Shown: positions 21,578 to 32,052 of the stretch, in pieces
Numbering within the stretch: the first letter of the stretch is position 1
Layout of the letters: every line of letters starts with the position of its first letter
NCBI GenBank assembly: GCA_002786025.1
Contig: NHNW01000007.1
Span: 620,001 to 684,000, forward strand
Length of the DNA stretch: 64,000 nt
Direction: 5' to 3'
Source: Zasmidium citrigriseum
Taxonomy: Eukaryota; Ascomycota; Dothideomycetes; Mycosphaerellales; Mycosphaerellaceae
Notes under the pieces: generated by a model
The model's input: only the letters and a program-made list of their open reading frames with translations
The model's database searches: none
What the model was told of the DNA's origin: nothing
Translations under genes and position numbers: made by a program

Positions 21578-22525
21578 ATGGCGTCGACCATGCACAAACC
21601 TCTTTTCCCTCGGTTTCACCTCGCAGAGATCGAGGACCAACCTTGGTGTCCTGAACTCTTTCGAGAGAACGCACACAAATTCCTTGCCCGTGCTTGGAAG
21701 ACCTCTATCTCGAAGAATGGATCGCCGGCCTACCAGGCATCGCAGATTCTGATTCGTCAACTGGGAGGATTGGCCAAGGCCGCGCAATACACCTTCATCG
21801 ATTCGTGTGCTGGAGCAGGCGGACCAACGCCCATCATCGAGCCGCATTTGAATGCTTCGTTGGAGGCAGCTGGGTTCGAAAGCGTTCAATTCAAGCTCAC
21901 AGATCTATGGCCTGACCTGAAGGCCTGGAAAAAGATTGCTTCTCAAAGCGAGAACATCTCATACATTGAGGATCCCATCGATGCGACGAAAGCCATCCGG
22001 TTGAGCGGCGAGAAAAAAGAATGCCGACTGTACAACTTGTGCTTCCATCACTTCGATGATCCAGCAGCTGAGAAAGTCCTCTTGAGTGCTGTCGAATCCG
22101 CGGATGCCTTCTTGTACGTCAAACATCATCCAGACATTTCAGCTCACGGTCAACTTACACATTGACAAAGCATTTTCGAAATGACTCACAGAACCTGGCC
22201 ATCCCTTTTAACTATCGGAGTCATCAATCTCGAAACGTTCTTCACGACGATCTTTGACTGGTGGTGGTCGCCACTTCATTTGATCTTCGTGTATCTCATA
22301 CCCTTGATTCCGATCTTCATGTTCTTTGACGGCTTCGTTTCGTGCATTCGAGGTCGCACGGCAGACGAAACCTGGAGCCTGCTTACACGCAGATCGGGCT
22401 TGACTGTGAAAGAGTGGGAGCAGAAGAATGGTTGGGAGCTGCGCAGCGGACAGCAGATAGTGCTGCCACCGTTTGGAACCTTGTACTGGTATGCGGGTGT
22501 GAGGAAGAGTAGCATCGAAGCTTGA
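21578..22525 (+). CDS. Membrane-anchored methyltransferase-like protein
   Basis: Model: join(21578..22113, 22171..22525), 296 residues, intron 57 bp. The N-terminal half resembles a SAM-dependent Rossmann methyltransferase: motif I region FIDSCAGAGGPTPIIE (about 69-84), an acidic strand end LTDLWPDL, and NLCFHHFDDP in the position of a post-III motif. The C-terminal half has hydrophobic segments (about 195-245, including LIFVYLIPLIPIFMFF) that should place it in a membrane, followed by a conserved-looking tail FRSG-like region (ELRSGQQIVLP). I recognise it as a conserved fungal family, usually annotated hypothetical, that recurs near biosynthetic genes. Catalysis is unproven. The AflR-type palindrome upstream suggests co-regulation with the cluster. 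Confidence 0.8.
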
Positions 22526-23327
22526 TGTGGTGGCAGGAGTGTAGAGAAGCGTAAAGAGGCCACGCTGTTGCTGATGCCCTCTAAAGTCTCGAATGAGACT
22601 ACCGAAATTACTTTCTAGCGTGGAACTGCCGGCTACCTTCGCCATCAAAGATAGTGGGAGCAAGTAAGAACTCTGGCCGGGCAGCTTTTCTGGCGTGGGA
22701 TATACAGACCTTGGTAGCGTCACGTAGACCAAGAACGCTTTCTCAACATCATCGTTTATCTTGCAAAGTTCAACAACGCATCGTACCGTTATCGTGTGTA
22801 ACCCCAGATTGACGTCCTTCTGCTTTTTGGCCGCGATTTCAAGACCACTCAGGACCTGTTTCACCATTGCACAATCCACGTTGAGGTGTGTCGATCGCTC
22901 TGTAGCGTGCTAGGGCTCTTTTGAGGCTCCACATTCTAACATATACGGAACGCTTAAAGGTAAAGTCTAGCGTCCACGTGGGAAGATCACCACGCTTGTG
23001 TCGAACCTGACACATGCCGAAAGCATGTCCTAGCCTGAACAGGTATGTACTCGCCTAATAGGCTCCCGTGAAAAGGTCCGGTGCTGTCTATCGAAAGAGT
23101 ATATGCGCCCTTTTCCCCACGAGCTACCACCGATGTCGGACGGACGATGGAACTTGACAATGTGCGAGTCTTCTTGATTGGTTATGGGGCCTCACGTCCA
23201 CCACGCAGCCGGTCGGATCTAATTACCATGTCCCATTGTTGTTACGACAACCAACACAGATCGGCGCTTGGGTGCATGTCGTGGACGACACGTCTCGAAG
23301 GCTCTTTCTTATTGCGTTCTAGTCCTA
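22526..23327 (-). other. Convergent region with an unexplained antisense open frame
   Basis: 800 bp between the 3-prime ends of the methyltransferase-like and AflS-like genes. A minus-strand frame from 22879 stays open for 118 codons to 22526 and continues antisense into the methyltransferase gene to 22208 (223 residues). The non-overlapping part, beginning MDCAMVKQVLSGLEIAAKK, is amphipathic and protein-like but not recognised. A CAG/AG acceptor just upstream would allow it to be a terminal exon. It may be a gene remnant. Confidence 0.25.
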
Positions 23328-24787
23328 CTAAAGGCTTCCTCGAGGTTGATGCCTTCCTCGATGGTAACGCACTTCGAATGCTCGATCCTTTGAGGCTCGA
23401 TTGATCGTTTGCAGTTGGCACTCCAGAACCAAGTGTCCATCGCTGTCCCCCACGCTGAGGACTATCCCTCTCAAATCCTCCACTCCCATTTCTCGATCAT
23501 TGGCCAGTTGGAGCAATGACATATCGAACACACGTCTCTTCACCGCAGCGATGTCATTTTGCTCCACTCCGTCACTCTCGTCAGGCTGAGACAGCAGGGG
23601 TACCACGAGAATGATTCGGGCTGCACTGTTGTTTCTCAGAACATCCAAATGCGCATCCAGTTCTGCACGCAGCCGTGCTAGCCTTGTCTGTCCCAGCGCT
23701 GACGGCAACTCTAATGGTATCCGAAGAGCGTAGACTGCTGCGTCAGGGACAGTCTGCGTTGCACCAATTGCTCGATGTTGAATGAAAAGTCTAGCGCTGG
23801 GGCTTCCTTCAGTGGACTCCAGCGGCGTGCTCATCTGGACCACGACATTGAGTGACGGATAGTATTCGACGAGAGCAGACGCCACCGCCGTGGAGCGAGC
23901 ACCTATCTGTACACGATCGAGATCACAGTCAGCATCTATCGTCGAAAACTCCCTTTAGATCTCGCAGAACAACGGCGGACTCACGTCTACAACAGTCGAC
24001 TTGCCGAGGACAGCCCAGTCGAATGAGTAAAGAAAACTTTCGAGGCCAGAATCTTGGTCTTCGAGCACGTATCGCAGATAGGAGGACCATTGGCGTCCGT
24101 ATGCAGTGTGAGCTTCAGAGCTGGCATCTGACAGCTCATTGAAGTTGCACCTGTACGGCAGCATTTGCCCGCGGACGCTTTGAGTCAACGCAACCATCTG
24201 CATCGCGGCTGGTCCTGCCGTATTGGTCAAGAAGCGTAGAGCGTCATGATAAGAAGGCCTGTTTCCAAAGGGAGCTGACAGGTTAGTGTGCTCCACGTGG
24301 CCGGCTTGGGGCTCGTGAAGAAAGCCTACGGCAGCCATCATGCGAACTATTCGATGCAATTCAGGCTCTGGAACCGCTGCAAGTTCTGCAATGTCTCGAA
24401 TAGGAAGACTGCCCGTGTGTGGGATGAAAGCCAAGATCTGAAATTCGCCGAGCCAGTGCAAACAAGCTAGCATCTGATTCTGAGGTGCGACGTATAGGTC
24501 AGCTTAATCGTGGAACGTGGGTTGAAGTCAATGCATAGACAGACCTGTAGGGCGAGTTCCGAAAGGAAATCCGTTGGCTCTGCAATAAGCATGTGAAGCT
24601 TGGCAATCTTGGCTTGGACAGTTTCCCGAGCGCGGTGGGCTTCGAACGGGTCTTCGAGTGGGTGCAGATGCGCCTGAACTCCCGTTTGAGTGCCATTGGG
24701 CTCTTGCGAGGACAGCTTCCGAAGGCTTGTGGTAGCCACGACCAACTCTCCTAGACATTTCTCGACATTCTCCCAACGATCGTTCAT
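23328..24787 (-). CDS. aflS-like: AflS (AflJ)-like pathway co-regulator, O-methyltransferase fold
   Basis: Model: complement(join(23328..23906, 23985..24479, 24545..24787)), 438 residues, introns 78 and 65 bp, both phase 0. The length equals that of classical AflJ. The N-terminus (NVEKCLGELVVATTSLRKL) leads to QNQMLACLHWLGEFQILAFIP and a winged-helix O-methyltransferase dimerisation region with IRDIAELAAVPEPELHRIVRM. The C-terminal SAM fold is degenerate: WAVLGKSTVVDIGARSTAV gives only a weak glycine motif, as expected of AflS proteins, which act as AflR partners and not as enzymes. It is divergent from an AflR-like gene, the canonical aflR/aflS arrangement. The role is therefore inferred to be co-activation of the PKS cluster. 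Confidence 0.9.
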
Positions 24788-26089
24788 GGTTTGTGCTTGA
24801 GCTGGCGTAATAGAGCGAAGAGGCGACGGAGCGGGAACGTCAATGTCCGCTTTGTTGAGAAGCAGTACAGACTCGAAGGAGGCTCAATATCGGAGCATGA
24901 TTATATGCAAAGCACACAAGGTGCGGCGAACACCAAACAGGCACAATGAAGGCTGATCTTCGCAGCTGCAACTGCAACACGGCAGCTCATGAAAGCTGAA
25001 TCGAACTGGACTGGTTGTTTGAGGGTGGCATGGTTGCATGGTGGCACAGAGCGTATCGATCCAACGGTGCGAGGCTCTGCACAATCAAATTGCGCGATCC
25101 TGAAATGGAAGCAGCCAACAGCAGTACCGTGTTGGTTCCAACGGGGACTTCTGCATAGTGCTCGCTTGTTTTTACGGGTCCCGAAGACAGAGTCGACTCT
25201 AAGCATGCAACCTTGAATCAGTGGCTTATGGATGAAAGCTTGTGCCCACACCCACGAGCTTGTGTCTGCCACGCACGAGCTTGTCACGCTTGTATCTTGT
25301 TTCCATGTGCACATGTGTGGGTACCGAGGCCAATCTTGTCCCTTTCTGGGAGTCGCCTGCATTATAGATATTCCGTCTGTATGGCGAACGCGAGGCTCCT
25401 TACCGGACGGGAGGGAGCGACCTAATTCTCACTTCAGCGATCTTTCCTACATCTCCGGAGTCGTACGAGATGTTGAGCCTACACTGGGCGACCCGTGAGT
25501 CTTGTTGCATCCACGAGTACGACCACTGCCGTCAGCCTAGCCTCGGACGTAGCTCTCGACATGTGATGCTCCCACGCCCGGCTGCCACACCAACCTCTCC
25601 ACGCTACCGCAAGAGTATCCACTTTTATTTCGCGAAGCTTAACGTAAGCCCGTATTTCTTGAAAGGTGTTGGCTTTGCAGCGCCCAGGAACCGTTCCGAG
25701 GCCGGGCGGTTGTTGATGTGCATCCTGCAGCGGCGATCAACCTTCACATTGGTAGGGCTTGCTGAAGCTCCTGCAAGAGCAGGCATGATGTTATCTCAGA
25801 TAACGTGTCTGGTCGATAGCCACATGGTAACTTTCTGTTGGTCTCATCATCGGACTCGCTTTGTGAAAGCTTGCGATGAATGCTGTTGAGGTACCAATGG
25901 CCGTGATCGACATTGAGATCGTGATTGGCATGCCACTCCGTGACAAAGAAATATAAAGCCACGAGGTATAAACGTGCGTCTGTGTCTGTGCAACTGCTCG
26001 AGCTCCACTCGTTTCAGCTCTTTCCTTCGGCCAGACGTTGGCATCAGACAAGTTGTGCGACTTTTGGGAAAGACCTTTCAGGCAACGAC
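24788..26089. other. Divergent intergenic region of the AflS/AflR-like pair
   Basis: 1.3 kb between the two regulator starts. Several short frames exist (24901-25362 minus, 25213-25498 plus, 25470-25889 plus) without recognisable similarity. No TCGN5CGA palindrome was noticed, so autoregulation through that motif is not supported. Confidence 0.55.
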
Positions 26090-27358
26090 ATGGCCGATAC
26101 ACTTTCAACCGTCCCCTCCATACAATCTCATGCCCCCAAAAGTTCACAACGAGCAGCACCAAGACTGCGAGAGAGCTGCGAGCCGTGTGCCGCCGCGAAG
26201 GTCCGATGTTCGAAGGACAAGCCAACGTGCACTCGATGTGGGGAGCGAGATTTGTAGGTATCGACAATATGCGTGTGTGCAGCAAACCTTTAACCCATTG
26301 GCAGGCCTTGCGTGTACTTCGCCACAAGAAGATTCGGTCGACCTCCAAACAAAGCAGCCAATGGATCCAAAACGTCCAAGAGGAATAGTGGCGTGAATCA
26401 AGCACCAGCCTGTCAAGAATCCTCGGCTCCAGGGGCTTCAATGGGACAAGGCTTCTTCCCTACATTCGCCGAAAGCAATCCGGTCAAAATGCCAGAGCCG
26501 CTTCTTCCAGATCCGCAGAGCCTATGGCTTGACACATCACCATCATCGTCGTCGTCGTTCTCGACGGACACAATGCCACAGTGGAATCCGCGAGAGCTTG
26601 ATGATTTCTTTGCGTCGTTTGTGTCTCTTCCCAATCTGGATTTGACTACTCCATTTCCAGAGGGCATGGCACCGATGGATGACTGCACGATGTCCGGCAT
26701 GGATTTCAATACTCCTAGTATTCAACAGAGCCATTCGGTCGGTGACTGTAGCTGTCTCAAAACGGCACTTGGTCATCTCTCCAGGCCAGAGTCTTCGACA
26801 GGTCCACGGAGGAGCTCAGCAGCACAGTCGCCATCGCCAACGGAAAGCCTCATAGCCGAGAACAAGAGCATTGCAGGCTCAGTCAACGATATCCTGCAGT
26901 GCAAATGTGCCCAAGACTCGCAGGTCATCATCATCCTCGCGCTGGTTGTCTCCAAGGTTCTGGGTCGATATGGACGAGCAGCCAAAGCTACACCAACAGG
27001 CCACGTCACTCCGCCTCCACAAAGCCCTCAATCATCAACGATCGCGGCGTGGCAACGCTATCAGATGTCAGGCTTTGCAAGAGCTTACGCTCAAGGCGAA
27101 GACAGCAGCCGTGCGGCCGGTCAACTTGTCCTCGCGGAGCTCCATCGGGCATTGAAGCTTGTCAATGAGCTGGCAGCGCGATTGAATGAGCATGGAAACG
27201 GTGCCAATAGTCCAGACTGGAAGCGACGATCGAGCTCTCAAGGAAGCTTCGATGAGGCCAATATGGTCTCCTTCTCTTCATCCATGCTCTTGCAACTTGG
27301 GGCAGATCTTCGAGATCAGCTCCAGTCCGTGGTAGCAACAATCACTGGAATGCTGTGA
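26090..27358 (+). CDS. aflR-like: AflR-like Zn2Cys6 transcription factor
   Basis: Model: join(26090..26253, 26305..27358), 405 residues, intron 51 bp. The intron splits the zinc cluster just before the sixth Cys, a placement seen in AflR genes. The Cys residues are 30, 33, 40, 47, 50 and 57 (Cx2Cx6Cx6Cx2Cx6C) in [18 protein letters not shown] and onward, followed by the basic linker RRFGRPPNK. The middle is Ser/Pro rich with a TCG-repeat-coded Ser run. The aflatoxin-regulator domain follows ([31 protein letters not shown]), with a C-terminus [17 protein letters not shown] like that of AflR. AflR proteins bind TCGN5CGA, a motif found at 6185, 6225, 6289 and 21336. Target assignment is inferred from motif and position. 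Confidence 0.93.
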
Positions 27359-27806
27359 TTTACGATTCGAAAGTAATAGGAGGATTCGGTTGTAATGACC
27401 TGAAGATTGAGTGACGATGGATGTTTTATTTGTCAGGGGCGAACTTGGTTTGGTTGGAGTCCGATGGGGAACGTAGAAGAAGTCGATAGAAGAAGACAAT
27501 AAAGTTGGAACACTCCAAGTAAAAATGACCCTCTCGGAGTTTGACATGATCTTGTGATCAACTTAGTCTTGCGGCACAGCATGTTCCGTTTTGTGCTGCG
27601 TTGCCGAGTTATGTCACTGAATTCTCGTCTTCGGTCCCGAGATGTCTTCAATCTCTTGTAAATTTATCTTCTAGCTGTGCCTCATGACTGTTTTTTTGTA
27701 GTTTAACGAGTGCTGTAGAAACAAGATGGCTCGTATAAGTTCTCTAATTATATATGATTTTCTACTGTACACCCGACTCGCTCTCTCACACAGCCAGATT
27801 TAAGAA
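27359..27806. other. Convergent intergenic region at the likely right border of the cluster
   Basis: 448 bp, AT-richer than its surroundings around 27650-27760. No ORF of note. Genes to the right have no evident link to polyketide synthesis. Confidence 0.5.
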
Positions 27807-28887
27807 TCATGCAGAAGCAGTCCTTTCTGACTTGCTTGCCTCCTTTTCGTGAGAGGCAGCATCATCAGCTCCACCCACTCCATTCCCTTCCTCAGAATTG
27901 ACAGCATCGTTCGCCTTGGCGTTGGCATCGACTCGAGAGTAATCCCCAGGCTTCTTACTGCCATTGGGAATCCAGAATCGTTGATCGAAACGCCCAACGA
28001 TCAGCGTGAACGTGATGACCAACTCAAAGCCCAGCTCAATGATGTAGAACGCGGCTCTGGTGTCGTACCAAGCAGGGTCCGAAAGTGGCCTCGGCGGCGT
28101 CCAGGCAACTCCGAATCGAAATCCAGCAATGAAGATGGTGAAGAAGAGTACGACTCCGAGGATGATTATTTTGGCTCGCATGCTTCCAGTACCGAAGTTC
28201 TCTGGCTCGATGTCCTTTGGTCGTGGGAGGAACACTGCAAGGAGATAGAGCACAGGAGCGATCAGGACGAAGAGGAGGAAGTAGAGTACGCCGACTTTCT
28301 CGATCCATCCGCAGGCTTTGAGGAGCGTAGGATCCTTGGTATATCCAGTCAGAATGCCGAATGGAATCACCACCAAGACAACGACCAGCATCGCCCAGTA
28401 GTTGATCTTGAGCCCCTTATCAAGCCAAGGGTTCCATCCAATCCGCGGCTGACGAGCCCGCAGCAACCGGATCGAAAGCAGAACAACCACGATATAGATC
28501 AGCAACACTCCCAGGAAAACGAATATCGTCGCAGTGAGTGCCACACTTCCATTGTACGGCCTGTACGCCCACGCAATCCTGAAAATCAAGGTGCCGAATC
28601 TTGCCATTGCGAATCCGAACATCGCCCAGGACATGAGAAACTTGTGACCTTTGCGGCGGTTTCTTTGGAATGTGACTTGGTGGCATACAGCCGAGACGAT
28701 GTATAGGAAGAGGAAGACAGCGCTTGGGGCGACATCTTGTCTGGGGTTGGGATGTTGGCCGGGGGTTGCGGACATGGGCACGTAGGGCGGCTAAGAGGAT
28801 GTTAGTATACACACTTGGTTTTTGTGGTATCTCATGAGTACACACCCCATGATTCGACCCTGGCATTGGCGAAGCGGCATCTGACAT
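27807..28887 (-). CDS. DUF3112-type multi-pass membrane protein
   Basis: Model: complement(join(27807..28790, 28846..28887)), 341 residues, intron 55 bp, with a 14-codon first exon. About seven hydrophobic segments follow the motif GQHPNPRQDVAPSAVFL (for example ATIFVFLGVLLIYIVVVLLS, AMLVVVLVVIPFGILTG, IIILGVVLFFTIFIAGFRFG). The C-terminal tail of about 60 residues is polar and charged (GNGVGGADDAASHEKEAS). The pattern matches the fungal family known as DUF3112, of unknown function, resembling RTA1/7-TM proteins. Family assignment is from memory of the pattern. It probably lies in the plasma or vacuolar membrane (inference). Confidence 0.8.
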
Positions 28888-29335
28888 GTTGGCCTCCTCG
28901 TGCGTTGTTGGAGGACTGATTGTTCTGGCGCTTTTGTGAAGGCTGCCGGTGTAATGACTGACGACGGGTCCTGGACGACTTTGTGTCTGGAAAGACAGAT
29001 CCTGCTGTGCCTCTCAAAGTGCGCCAAACAATCGTTCGAGCGGACTGACGTCCATTCGGACGACGGAGCACCTTTCGGAAATTCAAGGCTCGGACGCCGC
29101 CAGGCTGCGAAGCCGAGCTGCCTAAACCCCTGGGACGCACTTCGGAGCTCTTATGCGGAAGATGGGAACTTCTCGTCTGTGGCGGCATTAGTCTCGCCAA
29201 TGTCGCCTCGCTCACTTACAGATGTCCCCGAAGCGCTCGCTTGAAATCGATCGATGCACAGCATCAAAAAACCTTTCATATGAGCTTACCGAACCCAGAC
29301 ACCGCAATCACAGTCTCAACAAAATCGAAACCCAC
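28888..29335. other. Intergenic region
   Basis: 448 bp upstream of the DUF3112-type gene and downstream of the DUF2235 gene. Overlapping frames on both strands (28832-29215 minus, 28900-29244 plus) look like chance openings. Nothing recognised. Confidence 0.45.
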
Positions 29336-31088
29336 TCACACCTTCTCCCACGCTTTGTCGAGATAGACCAAATAATCCTTCGGCGCCAACACCCTCTCCA
29401 AACTCCCCGTCCAATGCTCATGGCCGTGTATCTCACGCTCTTCAAGGTGTGGGATCTGATACTCTCTCAACGTAACCTTCTGCCTCTCATGCCCAGCCAG
29501 CCACGAAAGCCAACCTTGAGGTCCGTTCTCCTTCACCCACGAGAAGCCTTTTCCGGGTGTCTCTTCCACCCGCTTCCAGTTCTTCAAGGCTTCTGGCTTG
29601 TAGGCGTGCCACCCGCTCGAGCGAGAGAGCATGCGGTGGTGAACAGAGGGATGGATCTCTTCTTTGAAATGTGCGTAGTCGACTTGGGTCGCGCCGTCTT
29701 TGGCGTAGTAGACTCCAGGCTCTCGGCGGTATCTTGATCGCCAGGTCGTTGCCAGCGAAGCGAATTGCCAGAAGAGGTTGTCGGTCTGCAGTAACAGCCC
29801 GTCGGACCATTGGATCCTGCGCTGATTGACTGCCTCGGGTGTCAAAGGAGGCCATGAAGTTGTTGTATTGGCATCGAGATTGTCCAGACGATCCAAAATG
29901 GGGTACTTTAATGCTGTTTTGTCGAATTGGACGAGACGCTCTCGCTCCAATTGGTCGACCATCCAGGCAAAAGTGATCTCGTTCATGCTGTTGGTATCAA
30001 GAAATGATATTGCGCTCCCGCCGATATCGCCATGGTATCCAGGGAACCAGCATTGGCGAAGATTGACGCCTGCTTCGCGGCAGGCTTCGTCGAGGTAGAA
30101 GAGAGTTGGGGAAAAGTTGCCGCGAGACTCGTCGAGGGCGAGAGCGTGGAAGGCATGTTCGATCCCTATGACACTTGTCAGAACGGAGCACTTTTCTTCG
30201 TCTCAAGGCTTTCGAACACTCACTTGGATGCAAAGTTGTAGAATGAAAACTCACATCCGTTCCAGGCTGGTCAACCCAGCCTGAAACACCCAAGCTCCCC
30301 ACCGTATCGAACACACCCACGACCTTGACCTTGACATCCAAATACGTCCACTTACGGATGTACTCAATCCTTGTCATCGTCTCGCCAGGATACATCGTCG
30401 CATCAAGGCCCAACTCTCCTGGCACAGCCTTCGCTTTGGCCCACTTGGTATCATCGAAAGCTTGTGCATCGCCTCGTTTCTTGTATGCGTTGTAGATCTC
30501 ATCGAAGTAGTCCATCATGCCTGGTGTTAGGAGGCCGAGATGGCAGATGAAACCAGCGAGGGAGCGGGCTGTATAGGCGCCACGAGAGAAGCCGAAGAGG
30601 AGGATTTCGTCGCCGGGGGCGTAGTTGTTTACGAGGCTGTGAGGGCGATCAGTCCCTCGCAGAGAAGTGAATGATTTCCGACCGTGGCTTACAAATTGTA
30701 CGCTTCACTGACCTTCTCATTCAGACCACCGCCGAAGGCACCTATGACCAGATCAGTCTCGGCCCGCTGTGCTACACCATCTTCAGGAGAACATACCTTG
30801 GAATCCCTTAGTCGCCAGACTCGCAGCTCCAGTACCAATCCCCGATTGATAGTAAACCACCTGAGGAATAGGTTCCTTCGGATCATCCTTCGCAAAGCCC
30901 ACTCTCGCGAGGGTCCTCGTCAAGAGAGCGATATTGCTCGGATTTGATTCCCTTCCAGTATCCGAGGCTGTGTACGTTCCATCACAGCACACAATTAGCC
31001 GTCGCTTCATAGTGGTGACTGGCGTGGTCGATCCGTTCATGATCGAAAAAGGCATGGGGGGATTTCTGAACAGAGGGAAGGGATGCAT
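29336..31088 (-). CDS. DUF2235 alpha/beta-hydrolase-like protein
   Basis: Model: complement(join(29336..30165, 30224..30636, 30693..30741, 30797..31088)), 527 residues, introns 58, 56 and 55 bp. The N-terminus has the family hallmark KRRLIVCCDGTY and YYQSGIGTG. The nucleophile elbow is GFSRGAYTAR. VVGVFDTVGSLG, the segment TTLHPRIEHAFHALALDE (rebuilt across a junction) and WFPGYHGDIGG with its conserved His/Asp follow. DUF2235 proteins are predicted Ser hydrolases related to the catalytic part of some type VI phospholipase effectors. In fungi their substrates are unknown. No signal peptide is evident, suggesting a cytosolic protein. Alternative in-frame starts exist near the N-terminus (MPFSIMNGS and MKRRLIV). 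Confidence 0.9.
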
Positions 31089-32052
31089 CCAGACAACGGA
31101 AAGGACAGGTCATGTTTCAAATAAGACTTCCAGATGTCATCGAGGATGTGTTCAGCTCGAAGGCTGTGTGCGGCCTCGTGCTGCCCAGAGCCTGCGATGT
31201 AACGACCATTGGCGGTCGCACGACATCTCCAAGGCGTCGTAGCTTATGTTGTCCGGGGCAATAACTGAAGGCCAAGCATTCCATCATCGCTGAGGGTGTG
31301 CTGGTGAGATCGGTCTGCCCTGTCAGCCTGTTCCGAATCTTTGTATAGTTCGCTTACTCAAGCGAACGCCTCGCTATCACTCCCTATAGGTCATCCGAGT
31401 TTAAAGCGTTTCAAGGAGCATTAGAGCTGAGGGACCGCGGCTGTCTTACCTACAGCCGGGCTGATGCTGCTCGCCTAATTAGGAAAATGGGACTTGGTGC
31501 AGGGGTGAGCTCAGCTGAAACCACGTGCAGGTCGTGGTACAACTGCTGTAGCTGTTGTGTGGTAGTGGCTTCTCACCGGCAGCAAGAGCGATTGTCGACC
31601 TCCACGTCCTGCGTAGTGATGAAGCTGATGGATGTACCAGCCACAGCCAAGAGACAGGATGGCACGACCATAAGGATGATGTCTTACTGCAGCATGAGAC
31701 GGTTCTTGGCGACATGTGAATGCCACGAGGCCAAGATGTCGATGTCGACGAGGGTCAGATCCACGATGCTCGTAATGCCGGACTGATTGAGGCTGTGAAG
31801 TCATCGGTCTGGGAGAGTCTGGACGGTTGACAGCCAGCCACTGCTCCCCTTAATCCATTAAAGCACTCACCAAAGGCCAACTGTGCTGAGCTCTGCATGC
31901 ATGCCTGCAACAAAGAGAAGCGGTGAACATGCCAAGGTGATATCTGCATGATGCAGAGAAGGCGTCTCGCAAGACCGCTGGTCGTATGATGTATTTGACT
32001 GTTACCGCATAGAATGCTCTCAAGAGAGGCTCGTGTGCCTGGGTGAAAGCGA
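31089..32052. other. Intergenic region
   Basis: Nearly 1 kb between the DUF2235 gene and the 3-prime end of the sedolisin gene. Frames at 31487-31786 plus, 31511-31804 minus and 31850-32158 minus are mutually overlapping and unrecognised. Nothing supported. Confidence 0.45.
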
